From Sanderia malayensis (lineage: Eukaryota; Cnidaria; Scyphozoa; Semaeostomeae; Pelagiidae): DNA of 64,000 nucleotides. The position numbers and the translations under genes were made by a program. Of this stretch, positions 31,796-43,531 are shown in pieces (position 1 is the stretch's first letter; each line of letters starts with the position of its first letter). A model generated the notes under the pieces. It searched no databases, was not told where the DNA came from, and was given only the letters and a program-made list of their open reading frames with translations. The stretch spans positions 868,001-932,000 of the forward strand of contig RQOL01000532.1 in NCBI GenBank assembly GCA_013076295.1, read 5' to 3'.

Positions 31796-32569
31796 TCTCA
31801 GAGAAGTCATGACGTCATTTCCTTCTAATGCCTACAGCACGACATCTTGTTCTGATTTGGCTTATCCCGTTGTTGCCTTTTGTGTAATAAAGTGCCTTAA
31901 CTCGTTACAGAAACGTTGAAATATTCTCCAAAACTTTTAAATTCAAAATCTCTAAATATGCTGTTGCGTGGTCAATTCTGGCCTGGCTGGCATATCGAGG
32001 CAGGTGGTTGCTGAAGATAGGGAGATGGTGTCAAATTTTCTTGAAGGTTAATAGCTATAAAGGTATACATAATTTGCAAATTTTATTGGCGCAGCTATAA
32101 TCAGTCCATTGAAATGCAAAAATACGTTGAAGTTTGTATGCCTGGACATATCACAAAAAATGGTTTATTTAACGTGCAACGATAGCCATATTGCATAATG
32201 ACAAATCAAGATGGCGCAGTGATAAATTCAAGAGAATATCTGGGTTGGTCAAAATTATTGTTTTGCCTTAGCGTCCCTGAGATACGGCTGTTTGAAAAAT
32301 TGCGAGAACCTTTCCCAAAAGCTTGTGATTTTTCACTTTGTGCAGCGATAATAATTCTCTAAAATATACCCTGCATTATTGTGTATAAGAGTTTATGATT
32401 CAATTTGGTAAATTGCATTGCATCCAGGGACAGAAGGAGAGCAAATCGAATTCCAATACTTTAAAGCTAGACATGTTGACTGACCAGTCTCGCTTAAAAT
32501 CGTACAGTCTTCAATAAATCGAAATTGTATTTACAAAATATAAATAGCAATAGCATACAAATCACTAAC
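31796..32569. other. 5'-UTR intron, unassigned
   Basis: Noncoding sequence between the first coding exon and the untranslated exons of the TIR-NACHT gene. Nothing recognised. Confidence 0.6.
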
Positions 32570-32945
32570 CAAAACAAAGAAGGTGAAGATCCTAATGCGA
32601 TGCTGGAATTTGAAGGCAAGATGAAGGTTGAAGTGACAGACTGTAAAATAAAATATACATATATTTAAAATCGTACAACCTTCAATAAATTGAAGATGTA
32701 TTTACGAAATATAAATATCATACAAATCACTAACCTTGACAAAAAGATGAATACCCTAATCCGATGCTGGAATTCGAAGGCAAGATGAAGGTTGAAGTGA
32801 AAGACTGTAAAATAAAATATACGTTGTTATAGCTACGCATCAACATTAAACAAACATAGATTTATCTTAACTAAATTCATACTTAACTAACCTTGCCTTG
32901 ACAACGAACATGAAAATCAGAAACCGACTGAAGAATATTAAAGGG
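32570..32945 (-). other. 5' untranslated exons, two of them duplicated
   Basis: Candidate noncoding exons 32892-about 32930, 32735-32804 and 32570-32640, each with minus-strand AG acceptor (except the first) and GT donor. The last two are diverged copies of one another (TCTTCACCTTC... with CTTCAACCTTCATCTTGCC and CCAGCATCG), and the flanking intron is duplicated too. No in-frame coding use is apparent. They fit a spliced leader region of the receptor mRNA. Confidence 0.55.
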
Positions 32946-32952
32946 TGAAGCC

Positions 32953-32960
32953 GTTTATAA
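32953..32960 (-). promoter_or_regulatory. Possible TATA box of TIR-NACHT gene
   Basis: TTTATAAA on the minus strand about 25-30 bases upstream of the first candidate untranslated exon. Weak by itself. Position is the only support. Confidence 0.35.
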
Positions 32961-33430
32961 ATGATGAATTATGAAAAGATTCTTTTCATAGATGCAAATT
33001 AGTTCAGTAAAGTAAGTTCCAATTGGTTAAAATTTTGCTCGCTTAGAAATCCAGGATTGTTTTTACAGGCTCCTTGTCATGGAAACAAACCAAACATGTC
33101 CATCCATGGAAATTGCAATTAGAAAGACTCCTTATAAGGTCAGTCAAGCTTTTCAGAACAATTAAAACTAAATTGGAGATTGTTGTTGAGTGAAGGTGCT
33201 GTGGCAAGCGTAAATGTCCAGTTAAATAAAAAGACAATTAACACAGTCAATGATTTAAAGGATTGCAATTTGAAAAGATGAATGATTTTTCCAATGCTGT
33301 TCAGAAGAATAGCAAAAATAATTGGCCAACTGTTTTTGTCGAGTTCTTTTCAATTCTAGACACTCCCCCCCCCCCCCAATTCTAAAGCATTCCACAAAAC
33401 TTGTAGACAGGGGATTTCGCCCAACAATCT
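32961..33430. other. Spacer, includes poly-C run
   Basis: Spacer between the receptor promoter and foldback element B. It contains a run of about 14 C at 33364-33378. No gene seen. Confidence 0.6.
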
Positions 33431-34145
33431 GGCAAACTGCCTAACCTTTGTTTTTAAGCATGATTCCTTATCAATTTTTTACGCTTTTTCATATGTGCCC
33501 AGGGAACATTCTGAAAAATTGCCGGGGGTCGTGTCATTTACTGATGGAAACAGGGGGTAAAAACAGGGTGGTAAAGACCGTTTTCTGTCTGCAATAAGAG
33601 TCTTTTGTGGCAGTTCGTATGAGAAACTACAGGTTAGACAACTCTAGAGCATTGGGGTACATTCAGTGATTTTTCGGGGGGTAATATCATGTGTGATGAC
33701 GTCATAGGTCTAATTTTTTAAGCTTCAGACCGTTTTCTGTCTGCAAAAAGAGTCTTTTGTAGCAATTCGTATCAGAAACTACAGGTTAGACAACCCTAGA
33801 TGTTTCGGGTACATTCGGTAACTTTTCGGGGGGAGGGGGGTAATATCACGTGTGATGACGTCACAGGCCTAATTTTTTTAAGCTCCATACAAACAGTTTG
33901 ATTTTATTGTTGCACGACAATAACAAATATCTAATCAAAACAATAAAGAAGTCACCCTCAGTCCTTTTCTAAGAACCAAAGGCTGCATTTTTATTAAAAG
34001 TATTTAAGCTGTACAAAGCTTGACAGCGAAAACGAGTGCAAACATCTTTCGCTATAATTTCATCTTTTTGCGGCACCGATTTACACGAAAACAGATTGAT
34101 ATCTCGAAGAAGTTATGTTTCACTCTATTTCGCTGCCACTTTTTA

Positions 34146-34850
34146 TTATGGCATCCATTCATCTACAGAGTCATCGGTGGAAGCAAAGTCCGATACTTCC
34201 CATGAACTTTTGACACTAGAAGTCACTGGAAGTTGCCAACGGCTGCTTCCTTGCGCATCTGCATCGGAATCAATAAAGCATTCATTATCAGCTTGGTAGG
34301 GTACCTCATCGCGCATTTCTGCATCTTCTAAACTATCTTCCTCCCTTTCTGCTACTGCTTGTTTCACAACTTTGACTCTCTTTTTTCTTTTTCTGGGCAC
34401 CGGTTGACTTTCCAACGAATTCTCTTCTGAATCTGCATTACCGTCATCGGAGTTATCCTGTTGTATTTTCCTTCGCCGCTTGGACTTAAAAGACGGTGGC
34501 AATTGATCTCCTGTGTACCAAACAGGCGTCATTAGTCTTCGCTCCTCGCACCACCTCCAACCATAATTTCCAACCTCTAGCTGGTAAATTTTTTTCTCTA
34601 TACATCGTAGCCAGAAATATGCTTGATGATGAGCACGCTTGATAACTTGGGAAAGCGAATCAGGATCCGGAGGCAGAGACATTGATGATCTCACTTTCAT
34701 TGACTTATACAGACAAACGCGGGTTTCGATATAGGTTCCCTTCGCCTTTCCGCTATAAATTACTTTCCTAGTGAATTCTTCAATTCTCTGCATATCCTCG
34801 ACAGTCAAATCATCTGATTTTCCCAATGATTCTAGCAAATCGCAATACAC
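34146..34850 (-). pseudogene. Inverted duplicate of element B C-terminal coding region
   Basis: 234-codon frame on the minus strand, nearly identical to the last 234 codons of 35026-36087 (a few residue changes such as KVR versus KVK). It lacks the EEADTR/NTDV/TGRD motifs because the arm begins after them. It exists only because of the foldback structure. Confidence 0.85.
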
Positions 34851-35025
34851 TGGATTTCGTTCATTTTCCTCAAAATCTTTACCTTTGCTACTTTATATAA
34901 ATAGGATGTCGTGTCACAACCAGTGATAGCATGCAGCAAGCGATTTCAGTCTTGAAAGAAGACCGAAAGGCATTTGGGCTTATTGTTGCAAAGGCGCGAG
35001 TCTCGAGGAAGCCTTCAGTTATACG

Positions 35026-36087
35026 ATGACAGTTGAAGCAAATGAGATCCGCGGACTGTTCAAGTGCAATCACGAGGAGGCTGATACAAGACTAGTACTA
35101 CACGCATCTCTCCAACAAAGCAACGTTATTATGGTATCCAAGAACACGGACGTGTTAGTTCTAATGATTTGGGCATACGAGAAATGTGAGATTTCACCAT
35201 AGAAATGGTTTATGAAATACGACCACATGAAGTACGCAGATATCGGTGCAATTTGTTCTTTTCTTGGAACTAAGTTATCATTAACTCTGCCATCACTGCA
35301 TGCTATCACTGGTCGTGACACGACAACCTACTTATATAAAGTAGCGAAGGTAAAAATTTTGAAGAAAATTATACGAAATCCAGTGTATTGCGATTTGCTA
35401 GAATCATTGGGGAAATCAGATGATTTGACTGTCGAGGATATGCAGAGAATTGAAGAATTCACTAGGAAAGTAATTTATAGCGGAAAGGCGAAGGAAACCT
35501 ATATCGAAACCCGCGTTTGTCTGTATAAGTCAATGAAAGTGAAATCATCAATGTCTCTGCCTCCGGATCCTGATTCGCTTTCCCAAGTTATCAAGCGTGC
35601 TCATCATCAAGCATATTTCTGGCTACGATGTATAGAGAAAAAAATTTACCAGCTAGAGGTTGGAAATTATGGTTGGAGGTGGTGCGAGGAGCGAAGACTA
35701 ATGACGCCTGTTTGGTACACAGGAGATCAATTGCCACCGTCTTTTAAGTCCAAGCGGCGAAGGAAAATACAACAGGATAACTCCGATGACGGTAATGCAG
35801 ATTCAGAAGAGAATTCGTTGGAAAGTCAACCGGTGCCCAGAAAAAGAAAAAAGAGAGTCAAAGTTGTGAAACAAGCAGTAGCAGAAAGGGAGGAAGATAG
35901 TTTAGAAGATGCAGAAATGCGCGATGAGGTACCCTACCAAGCTGATAATGAATGCTTTATTGATTCCGATGCAGATGCGCAAGGAAGCAGCCGTTGGCAA
36001 CTTCCAGTGACTTCTAGTGTCAAAAGTTCATGGGAAGTATCGGACTTTGCTTCCACCGATGACTCTGTAGATGAATGGATGCCATAA
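35026..36087 (+). pseudogene. EEADTR/NTDV/TGRD-domain protein of element B
   Basis: Open from ATG at 35026 except for an in-frame TAG at 35200-35202. Motifs are HEEADTRLVLHASL, VSKNTDVLVLMIWAY, YADIGAICSFLGTKL and SLHAITGRDTTTYL, followed by a long conserved C-terminal part (WLRCIEKKIYQLE, YGWRWCEERRLMTPVW) and a basic/acidic tail. It belongs to the same family as 15613-16870. A PIN/FEN1-like nuclease fold is suggested by the ordered acidic residues, as inference only. 3' coding is duplicated in inverse at 34146-34850. Confidence 0.7.
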
Positions 36088-36802
36088 TAAAAAGTGGCAG
36101 CGAAATAGAGTGAAACATAACTTCTTCGAGATATCAATCTGTTTTCGTGTAAATCGGTGCCGCAAAAAGATGAAATTATAGCGAAAGATGTTTGCACTCG
36201 TTTTCGCTGTCAAGCTTTGTACAGCTTAAATACTTTTAATAAAAATGCAGCCTTTGGTTCTTAGAAAAGGACTGAGGGTGACTTCTTTATTGTTTTGATT
36301 AGATATTTGTTATTGTCGTGCAACAATAAAATCAAACTGTTTGTATGGAGCTTAAAAAAATTAGGCCTGTGACGTCATCACACGTGATATTACCCCCCTC
36401 CCCCCGAAAAGTTACCGAATGTACCCGAAACATCTAGGGTTGTCTAACCTGTAGTTTCTGATACGAATTGCTACAAAAGATTCTTTTTGCAGACAGAAAA
36501 CGGTCTGAAGCTTAAAAAATTAGACCTATGACGTCATCACACATGATATTACCCCCCGAAAAATCACTGAATGTACCCCAATGCTCTAGAGTTGTCTAAC
36601 CTGTAGTTTCTCATACGAACTGCCACAAAAGACTCTTATTGCAGACAGAAAACGGTCTTTACCACCCTGTTTTTACCCCCTGTTTCTATCAGTAAATGAC
36701 ACAACCCCCGGCAATTTTTCAGAATGTTCCCTGGGCGCATATGAAAGAGCGTAAAAAACTGATAAGGAATCAAGCTTAAAAACAAAGGTTAGGCAGTTTG
36801 CC

Positions 36803-38561
36803 TAACCTTTGTTTAATTGTTTAAAATGGAAAAGGTTCCGTCGCGCAGCCCCAGAGCTGCACTTTCACTCGAAAATCTCTGATAAACCAGCATGATCAGG
36901 CAGATCTGGCTCTAACATTTATTAACACCTTGAAAATACGATGCTGCACATCAATAGCATGCACACGACTAAAATTCTCGAGAATGAGCGTCGAACGAGT
37001 TGTTGTTACTCAACCCAAAGTCATAATAAATGGTTCGTTTCTCCCACAGTGCAATTTATATTCTGTAGTTTTATCCTTTTTACCTTTAGCAACTTTTTCT
37101 TGTACAGTTGAAACTGTTATCATACTTTGCTGGACTGGTTGCTGCGTTGTTTGCCGCAGCCCGCGCAGTATAGGCCCTACTCGCACTGCATCTAGAAACC
37201 TGACAATGCTAATCCCCCATTGTTCCATCTTCAAAGGCGGTAAGGGTTTATCAGGAAGTAGCTTAATTGATACAGCGCGAACAGAAATCTGACAAATTGT
37301 CACATTTGAACTAATTGGTCAAAGGTTCCGTCGTAGAGCTCTGGAGCATCACAATCTCATGAAAATGCATGATAACCAGCGGGTTACTCGACGGGCATCC
37401 AAGATTTATGTTAACACCAATAAAAAGCCCAGGGTGCCATTTGAAATTACGAAAGTCGAAGGCGTTACTTGTTAACGTGTTAGATGAGATAAAACATCTC
37501 AAAGACTGCTCATTGCGAACAGAAATCTGACAAACTTTGTTAAAGGGAATGTGCAAGGTTAAAAGCTTGCCTGTGCACATGCTAAAAATAGATTTGGTTT
37601 ATTAACCAATCAGAGAAGCGCAAAAGGAAGATTAGGCCTGTTGTTGTTGCCATTTTGCATTCTCTTCCGGTTCTCATCGATCTATTTTTAAACACAGCCT
37701 ATTATGTGTATTTTTAAATGATATAAGGTAAATAAAAGGTAAAAATGATAACATTTGTAAATAAGAAAAAATGTACAGGGTAGTCGCAGCAATGCAGGAC
37801 AATAGGCAATAATACACATCAGCGATATAGAGGTGGTGGCGATAGTCTAGTAAGTGTCATTATCATCATAATCATCATCAGTCCCATGATGGAGATAGTA
37901 AATGTAAGGGACGCAAGTAGTGGTAGAATACGGCAAAGATAAATATTTCAGTTATGATAACCATCAGAAATGATTGAATACAAATGGGGTGTAGAAGAAA
38001 ACCGAGTAAGGTCAAAGAGAGATTGGGTTGATTTGAGGATCAGTATGGTAAAGAAAAGAGTTGTGTGTGCGAATCGTCAGCTATCAACCTGGATCAGCGT
38101 TTCGGGGGTTTAATGACAGTACGCTTTTATGATCACAGGCCCCCAGCACCCCGAAGGGCACCATCGCACAAGATAATGAATGCAGAAGTTAGAGACAATG
38201 GGAAAAACAAGGCGCGTACAGCTGATCAGCTAAAGAAGACAAGTATCGGAATTCAGAAGCGCTATGAATGTGAGGCATAGCGATCAATGTAAAGTAGAAC
38301 CGCAAAAATAATATGAATTCATAGTGAAAAGATTTCGAAGTGAAGAATATTTAGTGTTTTTTGGATACATGTTCAAGTTGTAATTGGAAAAAAAATTATG
38401 ATTATGATGTATGCTGCATAACAGCAACAACAATAACAATAACAATAACAATAGAGAACGTAATTGCAACAACAACAACAATGTCGGCTGTTAGGCCAAG
38501 TAGAAAGTATGAAATATTAAATGTGAAATTATCACACGAAGATGCCCACGATTTTGACTGT
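36803..38561. other. Unassigned spacer inside the duplicated unit
   Basis: Noncoding sequence, repeated at 39604-41362. It contains a diverged direct repeat (AAAGGTTCCGTCG... at about 36833 and 37320, with ACAGAAATCTGACAAA following each), a GGCCTGTGATC-type dispersed fragment at 38069-38165, and AAC/AAT trinucleotide runs near 38425-38480. Short frames here show no conserved motif. Confidence 0.6.
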
Positions 38562-38874
38562 TTATAGTTTGAGGTTAGTCCTGACCAAAATGTCTTTTAT
38601 GTTTTTGTTTCGTTTGAATGCCAGGATGGGTGTTGTATCCGAAATGTTATGTAGATCGGTATCCTCTTGAATATGGTGCCAGTGTCTTCGTAACACTGCT
38701 CCGAGGCCCATGGTATTAGAATCGTATCGTACCACGAAGGGTAATTTGGTACCATGTTGAGACTCGGTGGGTTTTAGTAAATCGTCCTGTGATAATGGAT
38801 GTACCTTGTTGAAGATGTCGCTTATGAGGCCAATGTTATAACCTCGTTTAACAAGTGTAATTTGCAGTTGTTTT
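38562..38874 (-). pseudogene. Penelope-like RT C-terminal fragment (duplicated)
   Basis: About 104 codons identical to the C-terminus of the RT at 41363-42427 (landmarks LVKRGYNIGL, AVLRRHWHHI). It is cut off at 38875 where unit 2 of the tandem duplication begins. No independent function expected. Confidence 0.9.
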
Positions 38875-41677
38875 AATGGATGCCATAATAAAAAGTGGCA
38901 GCGAAATAGAGTGAAACATAACTTCTTCGAGATATCAATCTGTTTTCGTGTAAATCGGTGCCGCAAAAAGATGAAATTATAGCGAAAGATGTTTGCACTC
39001 GTTTTCGCTGTCAAGCTTTGTACAGCTTAAATACTTTTAATAAAAATGCAGCCTTTGGTTCTTAGAAAAGGACTGAGGGTGACTTCTTTATTGTTTTGAT
39101 TAGATATTTGTTATTGTCGTGCAACAATAAAATCAAACTGTTTGTATGGAGCTTAAAAAAATTAGGCCTGTGACGTCATCACACGTGATATTACCCCCCT
39201 CCCCCCGAAAAGTTACCGAATGTACCCGAAACATCTAGGGTTGTCTAACCTGTAGTTTCTGATACGAATTGCTACAAAAGACTCTTTTTGCAGACAGAAA
39301 ACGGTCTGAAGCTTAAAAAATTAGACCTATGACGTCATCACACATGATATTACCCCCCGAAAAATCACTGAATGTACCCCAATGCTCTAGAGTTGTCTAA
39401 CCTGTAGTTTCTCATACGAACTGCCACAAAAGACTCTTATTGCAGACAGAAAACGGTCTTTACCACCCTGTTTTTACCCCCTGTTTCTATCAGTAAATGA
39501 CACAACCCCCGGCAATTTTTCAGAATGTTCCCTGGGCGCATATGAAAGAGCGTAAAAAACTGATAAGGAATCAAGCTTAAAAACAAAGGTTAGGCAGTTT
39601 GCCTAACCTTTGTTTAATTGTTTAAAATGGAAAAGGTTCCGTCGCGCAGCCCCAGAGCTGCACTTTCACTCGAAAATCTCTGATAAACCAGCATGATCAG
39701 GCAGATCTGGCTCTAACATTTATTAACACCTTGAAAATACGATGCTGCACATCAATAGCATGCACACGACTAAAATTCTCGAGAATGAGCGTCGAACGAG
39801 TTGTTGTTACTCAACCCAAAGTCATAATAAATGGTTCGTTTCTCCCACAGTGCAATTTATATTCTGTAGTTTTATCCTTTTTACCTTTAGCAACTTTTTC
39901 TTGTACAGTTGAAACTGTTATCATACTTTGCTGGACTGGTTGCTGCGTTGTTTGCCGCAGCCCGCGCAGTATAGGCCCTACTCGCACTGCATCTAGAAAC
40001 CTGACAATGCTAATCCCCCATTGTTCCATCTTCAAAGGCGGTAAGGGTTTATCAGGAAGTAGCTTAATTGATACAGCGCGAACAGAAATCTGACAAATTG
40101 TCACATTTGAACTAATTGGTCAAAGGTTCCGTCGTAGAGCTCTGGAGCATCACAATCTCATGAAAATGCATGATAACCAGCGGGTTACTCGACGGGCATC
40201 CAAGATTTATGTTAACACCAATAAAAAGCCCAGGGTGCCATTTGAAATTACGAAAGTCGAAGGCGTTACTTGTTAACGTGTTAGATGAGATAAAACATCT
40301 CAAAGACTGCTCATTGCGAACAGAAATCTGACAAACTTTGTTAAAGGGAATGTGCAAGGTTAAAAGCTTGCCTGTGCACATGCTAAAAATAGATTTGGTT
40401 TATTAACCAATCAGAGAAGCGCAAAAGGAAGATTAGGCCTGTTGTTGTTGCCATTTTGCATTCTCTTCCGGTTCTCATCGATCTATTTTTAAACACAGCC
40501 TATTATGTGTATTTTTAAATGATATAAGGTAAATAAAAGGTAAAAATGATAACATTTGTAAATAAGAAAAAATGTACAGGGTAGTCGCAGCAATGCAGGA
40601 CAATAGGCAATAATACACATCAGCGATATAGAGGTGGTGGCGATAGTCTAGTAAGTGTCATTATCATCATAATCATCATCAGTCCCATGATGGAGATAGT
40701 AAATGTAAGGGACGCAAGTAGTGGTAGAATACGGCAAAGATAAATATTTCAGTTATGATAACCATCAGAAATGATTGAATACAAATGGGGTGTAGAAGAA
40801 AACCGAGTAAGGTCAAAGAGAGATTGGGTTGATTTGAGGATCAGTATGGTAAAGAAAAGAGTTGTGTGTGCGAATCGTCAGCTATCAACCTGGATCAGCG
40901 TTTCGGGGGTTTAATGACAGTACGCTTTTATGATCACAGGCCCCCAGCACCCCGAAGGGCACCATCGCACAAGATAATGAATGCAGAAGTTAGAGACAAT
41001 GGGAAAAACAAGGCGCGTACAGCTGATCAGCTAAAGAAGACAAGTATCGGAATTCAGAAGCGCTATGAATGTGAGGCATAGCGATCAATGTAAAGTAGAA
41101 CCGCAAAAATAATATGAATTCATAGTGAAAAGATTTCGAAGTGAAGAATATTTAGTGTTTTTTGGATACATGTTCAAGTTGTAATTGGAAAAAAAATTAT
41201 GATTATGATGTATGCTGCATAACAGCAACAACAATAACAATAACAATAACAATAGAGAACGTAATTGCAACAACAACAACAATGTCGGCTGTTAGGCCAA
41301 GTAGAAAGTATGAAATATTAAATGTGAAATTATCACACGAAGATGCCCACGATTTTGACTGTTTATAGTTTGAGGTTAGTCCTGACCAAAATGTCTTTTA
41401 TGTTTTTGTTTCGTTTGAATGCCAGGATGGGTGTTGTATCCGAAATGTTATGTAGATCGGTATCCTCTTGAATATGGTGCCAGTGTCTTCGTAACACTGC
41501 TCCGAGGCCCATGGTATTAGAATCGTATCGTACCACGAAGGGTAATTTGGTACCATGTTGAGACTCGGTGGGTTTTAGTAAATCGTCCTGTGATAATGGA
41601 TGTACCTTGTTGAAGATGTCGCTTATGAGGCCAATGTTATAACCTCGTTTAACAAGTGTAATTTGCAGTTGTTTTAA
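38875..41677. repeat. 2,801-bp tandem duplication, unit 2
   Basis: Second copy of 36074-38874. At its right end it runs into the intact remainder of the Penelope-like RT (41678 onwards). Its left junction fuses the RT frame to inverted-arm sequence, creating an artificial chimeric frame at 38562-39014. Near identity means either a very recent event or an assembly duplication. Confidence 0.95.
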
Positions 41678-42468
41678 ATGTTGTTCGAAATCGTTATCAT
41701 CGGAGATGATGCGACGATAGCGTAGAGCCTGGCTATAGATAATGCCTTCTTTGCAATGGGTCGGATGGAAGGATAGTGCATGTAATAATGAGCAAACATC
41801 AGTAGGTTTTTTGTAAAGTGAAGTTTGTAGTGTCCCATTCGGGGTTAAAATGACCATGGTATCAAGAAATGCTATTTTGGTGAACGAAAAGGACATTTCA
41901 AATTGGATAGTATCATGTAGACTGTTCATATGATGGTAAAATGTGTGTAGGTTTTCTAAGCCGTGGGTCCAAATGGCAAAGATGTCATCTATAAATCGTA
42001 GCCATATCATTGGCTTTTGGTCAGCAGAGGCTGTAGTTAATATATGAGTTTCTATGTGATCCATAAATATGTTTGCATAGTTAGGAGCAAATGGTGAGCC
42101 CATAGCAGTGCCATGTGTTTGTAAATAGAATTGGTTAAGAAATTGGAAATAATTCTTTTTCAGAATGAACTCCATGATTTGTTTCATAGATGGTAATGGT
42201 ATTGGTATCTCAGTGCCATAAAAGGTTTGTATAGATTGTAAACAGCAATTGATACCCTCATCCTGAGGAATGTTTGTGTAAAGTGATTTTACATCAAATG
42301 TGACCAAGATCGAGTTGGGTGGTATTGTACCTTCCAACAACTTGAGTTTTTGTAGAAAATGTGTAGTATCCTTGATGTAGGACGGAATCTGTCGTACAAT
42401 TGGTTTGATATAATAATCAATGTACACTGAGAGGTTTGATGTGGGTGTGGGTGTGGGTGTGGGTGTGG
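41363..42468 (-). CDS. Penelope-like element reverse transcriptase, 5'-truncated
   Basis: About 354 codons plus a short upstream extension. Penelope-type RT motifs: VTFDVKSLYTNIPQDEGI, THGTAMGSPFAPNYANIFM, IWLRFIDDIFAIW (catalytic IDD), IAFLDTMVIL, KPTDVCSLLHALSFHP and YSQALRYRRI. The frame ends at 41363 with no GIY-YIG endonuclease domain visible downstream. On the 5' side the homology stops at a CCCACA (TGTGGG on the plus strand) hexanucleotide run. The catalytic core looks intact. The 3' part is duplicated at 38562-38874. Confidence 0.9.
42437..42468. repeat. TGTGGG hexanucleotide run
   Basis: About five tandem TGTGGG units at the 5' end of the Penelope-like RT. In the RT frame they read as alternating Pro-Thr codons next to a PTSNLS motif typical of this RT family, so local expansion of native codons is a plain explanation. 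Confidence 0.8.
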
Positions 42469-42932
42469 AATAAACTAGCTGTTGACATTGTTAAAGTGAG
42501 TGCTGCTGTGATGTAAAACAAATAATCAGGACTAAAGCATCAGCATTTGATTAAAACGATATGTTTTGAAATGAGTGTTTCAAACAAATATAGAGAGGGG
42601 GTGTTTAGCGTGCTTGGAAGCCTAGATATCTATATTTGATGTGATTGAATGGCGTCACTTGTATTTGACATTTGTTATTGGCATTTACGTTTCATAGCTA
42701 GATTTTGAAATTTCAGCAAATTATTCTTAATCGAGAGAAGGTGTACGCTCAGTTTGAAGATCAAAAATAAAATTCAAATCTTTGTTGACTTCACCATGAA
42801 AAAAATAACCAAAAACAGAGGAATAAATGTAGAAAACCTCAGATTAAAAAGTAAACTAAATTAAATGGGCATCAACAATTTGAAATCTGAAGTCAGGAAT
42901 TTCTGGACCGGCATTACTTTCAATATCCCCTG
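42469..42932. other. Unassigned spacer
   Basis: AT-rich noncoding sequence between the Penelope-like RT and the Gypsy gag relic. Nothing recognised. Confidence 0.6.
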
Positions 42933-43531
42933 CTAAAAACAATAAAATACACAATGATGGTGCAAATAATGATACAATAGTTTTGGGGGCCTACTATACT
43001 TTCGCACAACTTTTCTCTTCCACTTGCAGGCATTCATTTGTATCAACTTATCCCCACGACAAGAAAGCAACTCATGTGTTCTTTTCGAAATAAAAGTGGC
43101 CTTTTGGGCCTTCTCGATTATAATCCACAGTTGAAGATATTTCGGTAAGCCTTTGATGAATTGCCGCGAAAGAAGGGCGGTGCGCGTCTCTTCGGACATA
43201 CCAAGCTCAGCTTTGGATAACGAATCTCTGATGCTCCACAAAAATAGAAATGGGTCTTCGGTGGGACGGAGGAGACGCTGCTCGAAGTCTCTGTAATACT
43301 GCTCACAACCAACGGCAGGGCAAAGTAATCCTTGTAAGCTTGTGGGCAAATGCTCGAACGTGTCTTTCTCGCCATCAGCCAGGGTGTGGTAATAAGTCGC
43401 TGCCGGACCGCGCAAGAAACTGCAAGCTTCTTGGCTGCATTCCATGTATTGGCAGCAGCACATGCGTTGAATTGGCGAACCCAATTCACGAAATCGCCGG
43501 ATTCAAATTTTTCAGGCAGAATGGTAGACAT
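42933..43531 (-). pseudogene. Gypsy gag relic
   Basis: Starts at an ATG (43529-43531, MSTILPEKFESGDF) with WVRQFNACAAANTW, then changes frame near 43440 and continues through RGPAATYYHTL, YYRDFEQRLLRPTEDP and LSRQFIKGLP. It belongs to the same gag family as 1-896 but is a distinct copy on the other strand. No zinc knuckle or pol follows, so it is an isolated fragment. Confidence 0.8.

Larger units (their letters stand above)
33431..36802 (+). mobile_element. Foldback element B with nuclease-like domain gene
   Basis: Arms 33431-34860 and 35373-36802 are each 1,430 bases and nearly identical inverted copies; a more diverged pairing continues inwards (34861-34934 with 35299-35372). Each arm encodes the same protein C-terminus. 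Each also contains a tandem pair of about 150-bp subterminal repeats (33577-33728 and 33729-33887, mirrored at about 36345-36655). The plus strand keeps upstream coding sequence from 35026, so the left arm is an inverted copy of the 3' half. The right tip is itself a palindrome (GGTTAGGCAGTTTGCCTAACC). No clear target duplication found. Confidence 0.85.
36074..38874. repeat. 2,801-bp tandem duplication, unit 1
   Basis: Every landmark in this block recurs exactly 2,801 bases downstream. By eye I find one substitution (near 36480 versus 39281). The unit starts inside the last codons of the element B protein and ends inside the Penelope-like RT, so it spans the outer part of the right arm, a unique spacer and the RT C-terminus. 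Junction microhomology is two bases (AA). Confidence 0.95.

Noticed and set aside
36930..37303. Overlapping 97- and 120-codon frames in the duplicated spacer
   Set aside because: Opposite-strand frames over the same bases with no conserved motif; duplicated exactly so conservation between copies carries no information.
38284..38481. Leucine-run frame (and copy at 41085-41282)
   Set aside because: The leucine tract is simply an AAC/AAT trinucleotide microsatellite read antisense.
38562..39014. 150-codon frame joining RT sequence to another peptide
   Set aside because: It is a chimera made by the tandem-duplication junction at 38875, not a gene.
42437..42468. TGTGGG run as a true telomeric repeat
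   Set aside because: Five units only, and the same codons are expected in the RT frame; kept as a finding to test, not annotated as telomere.
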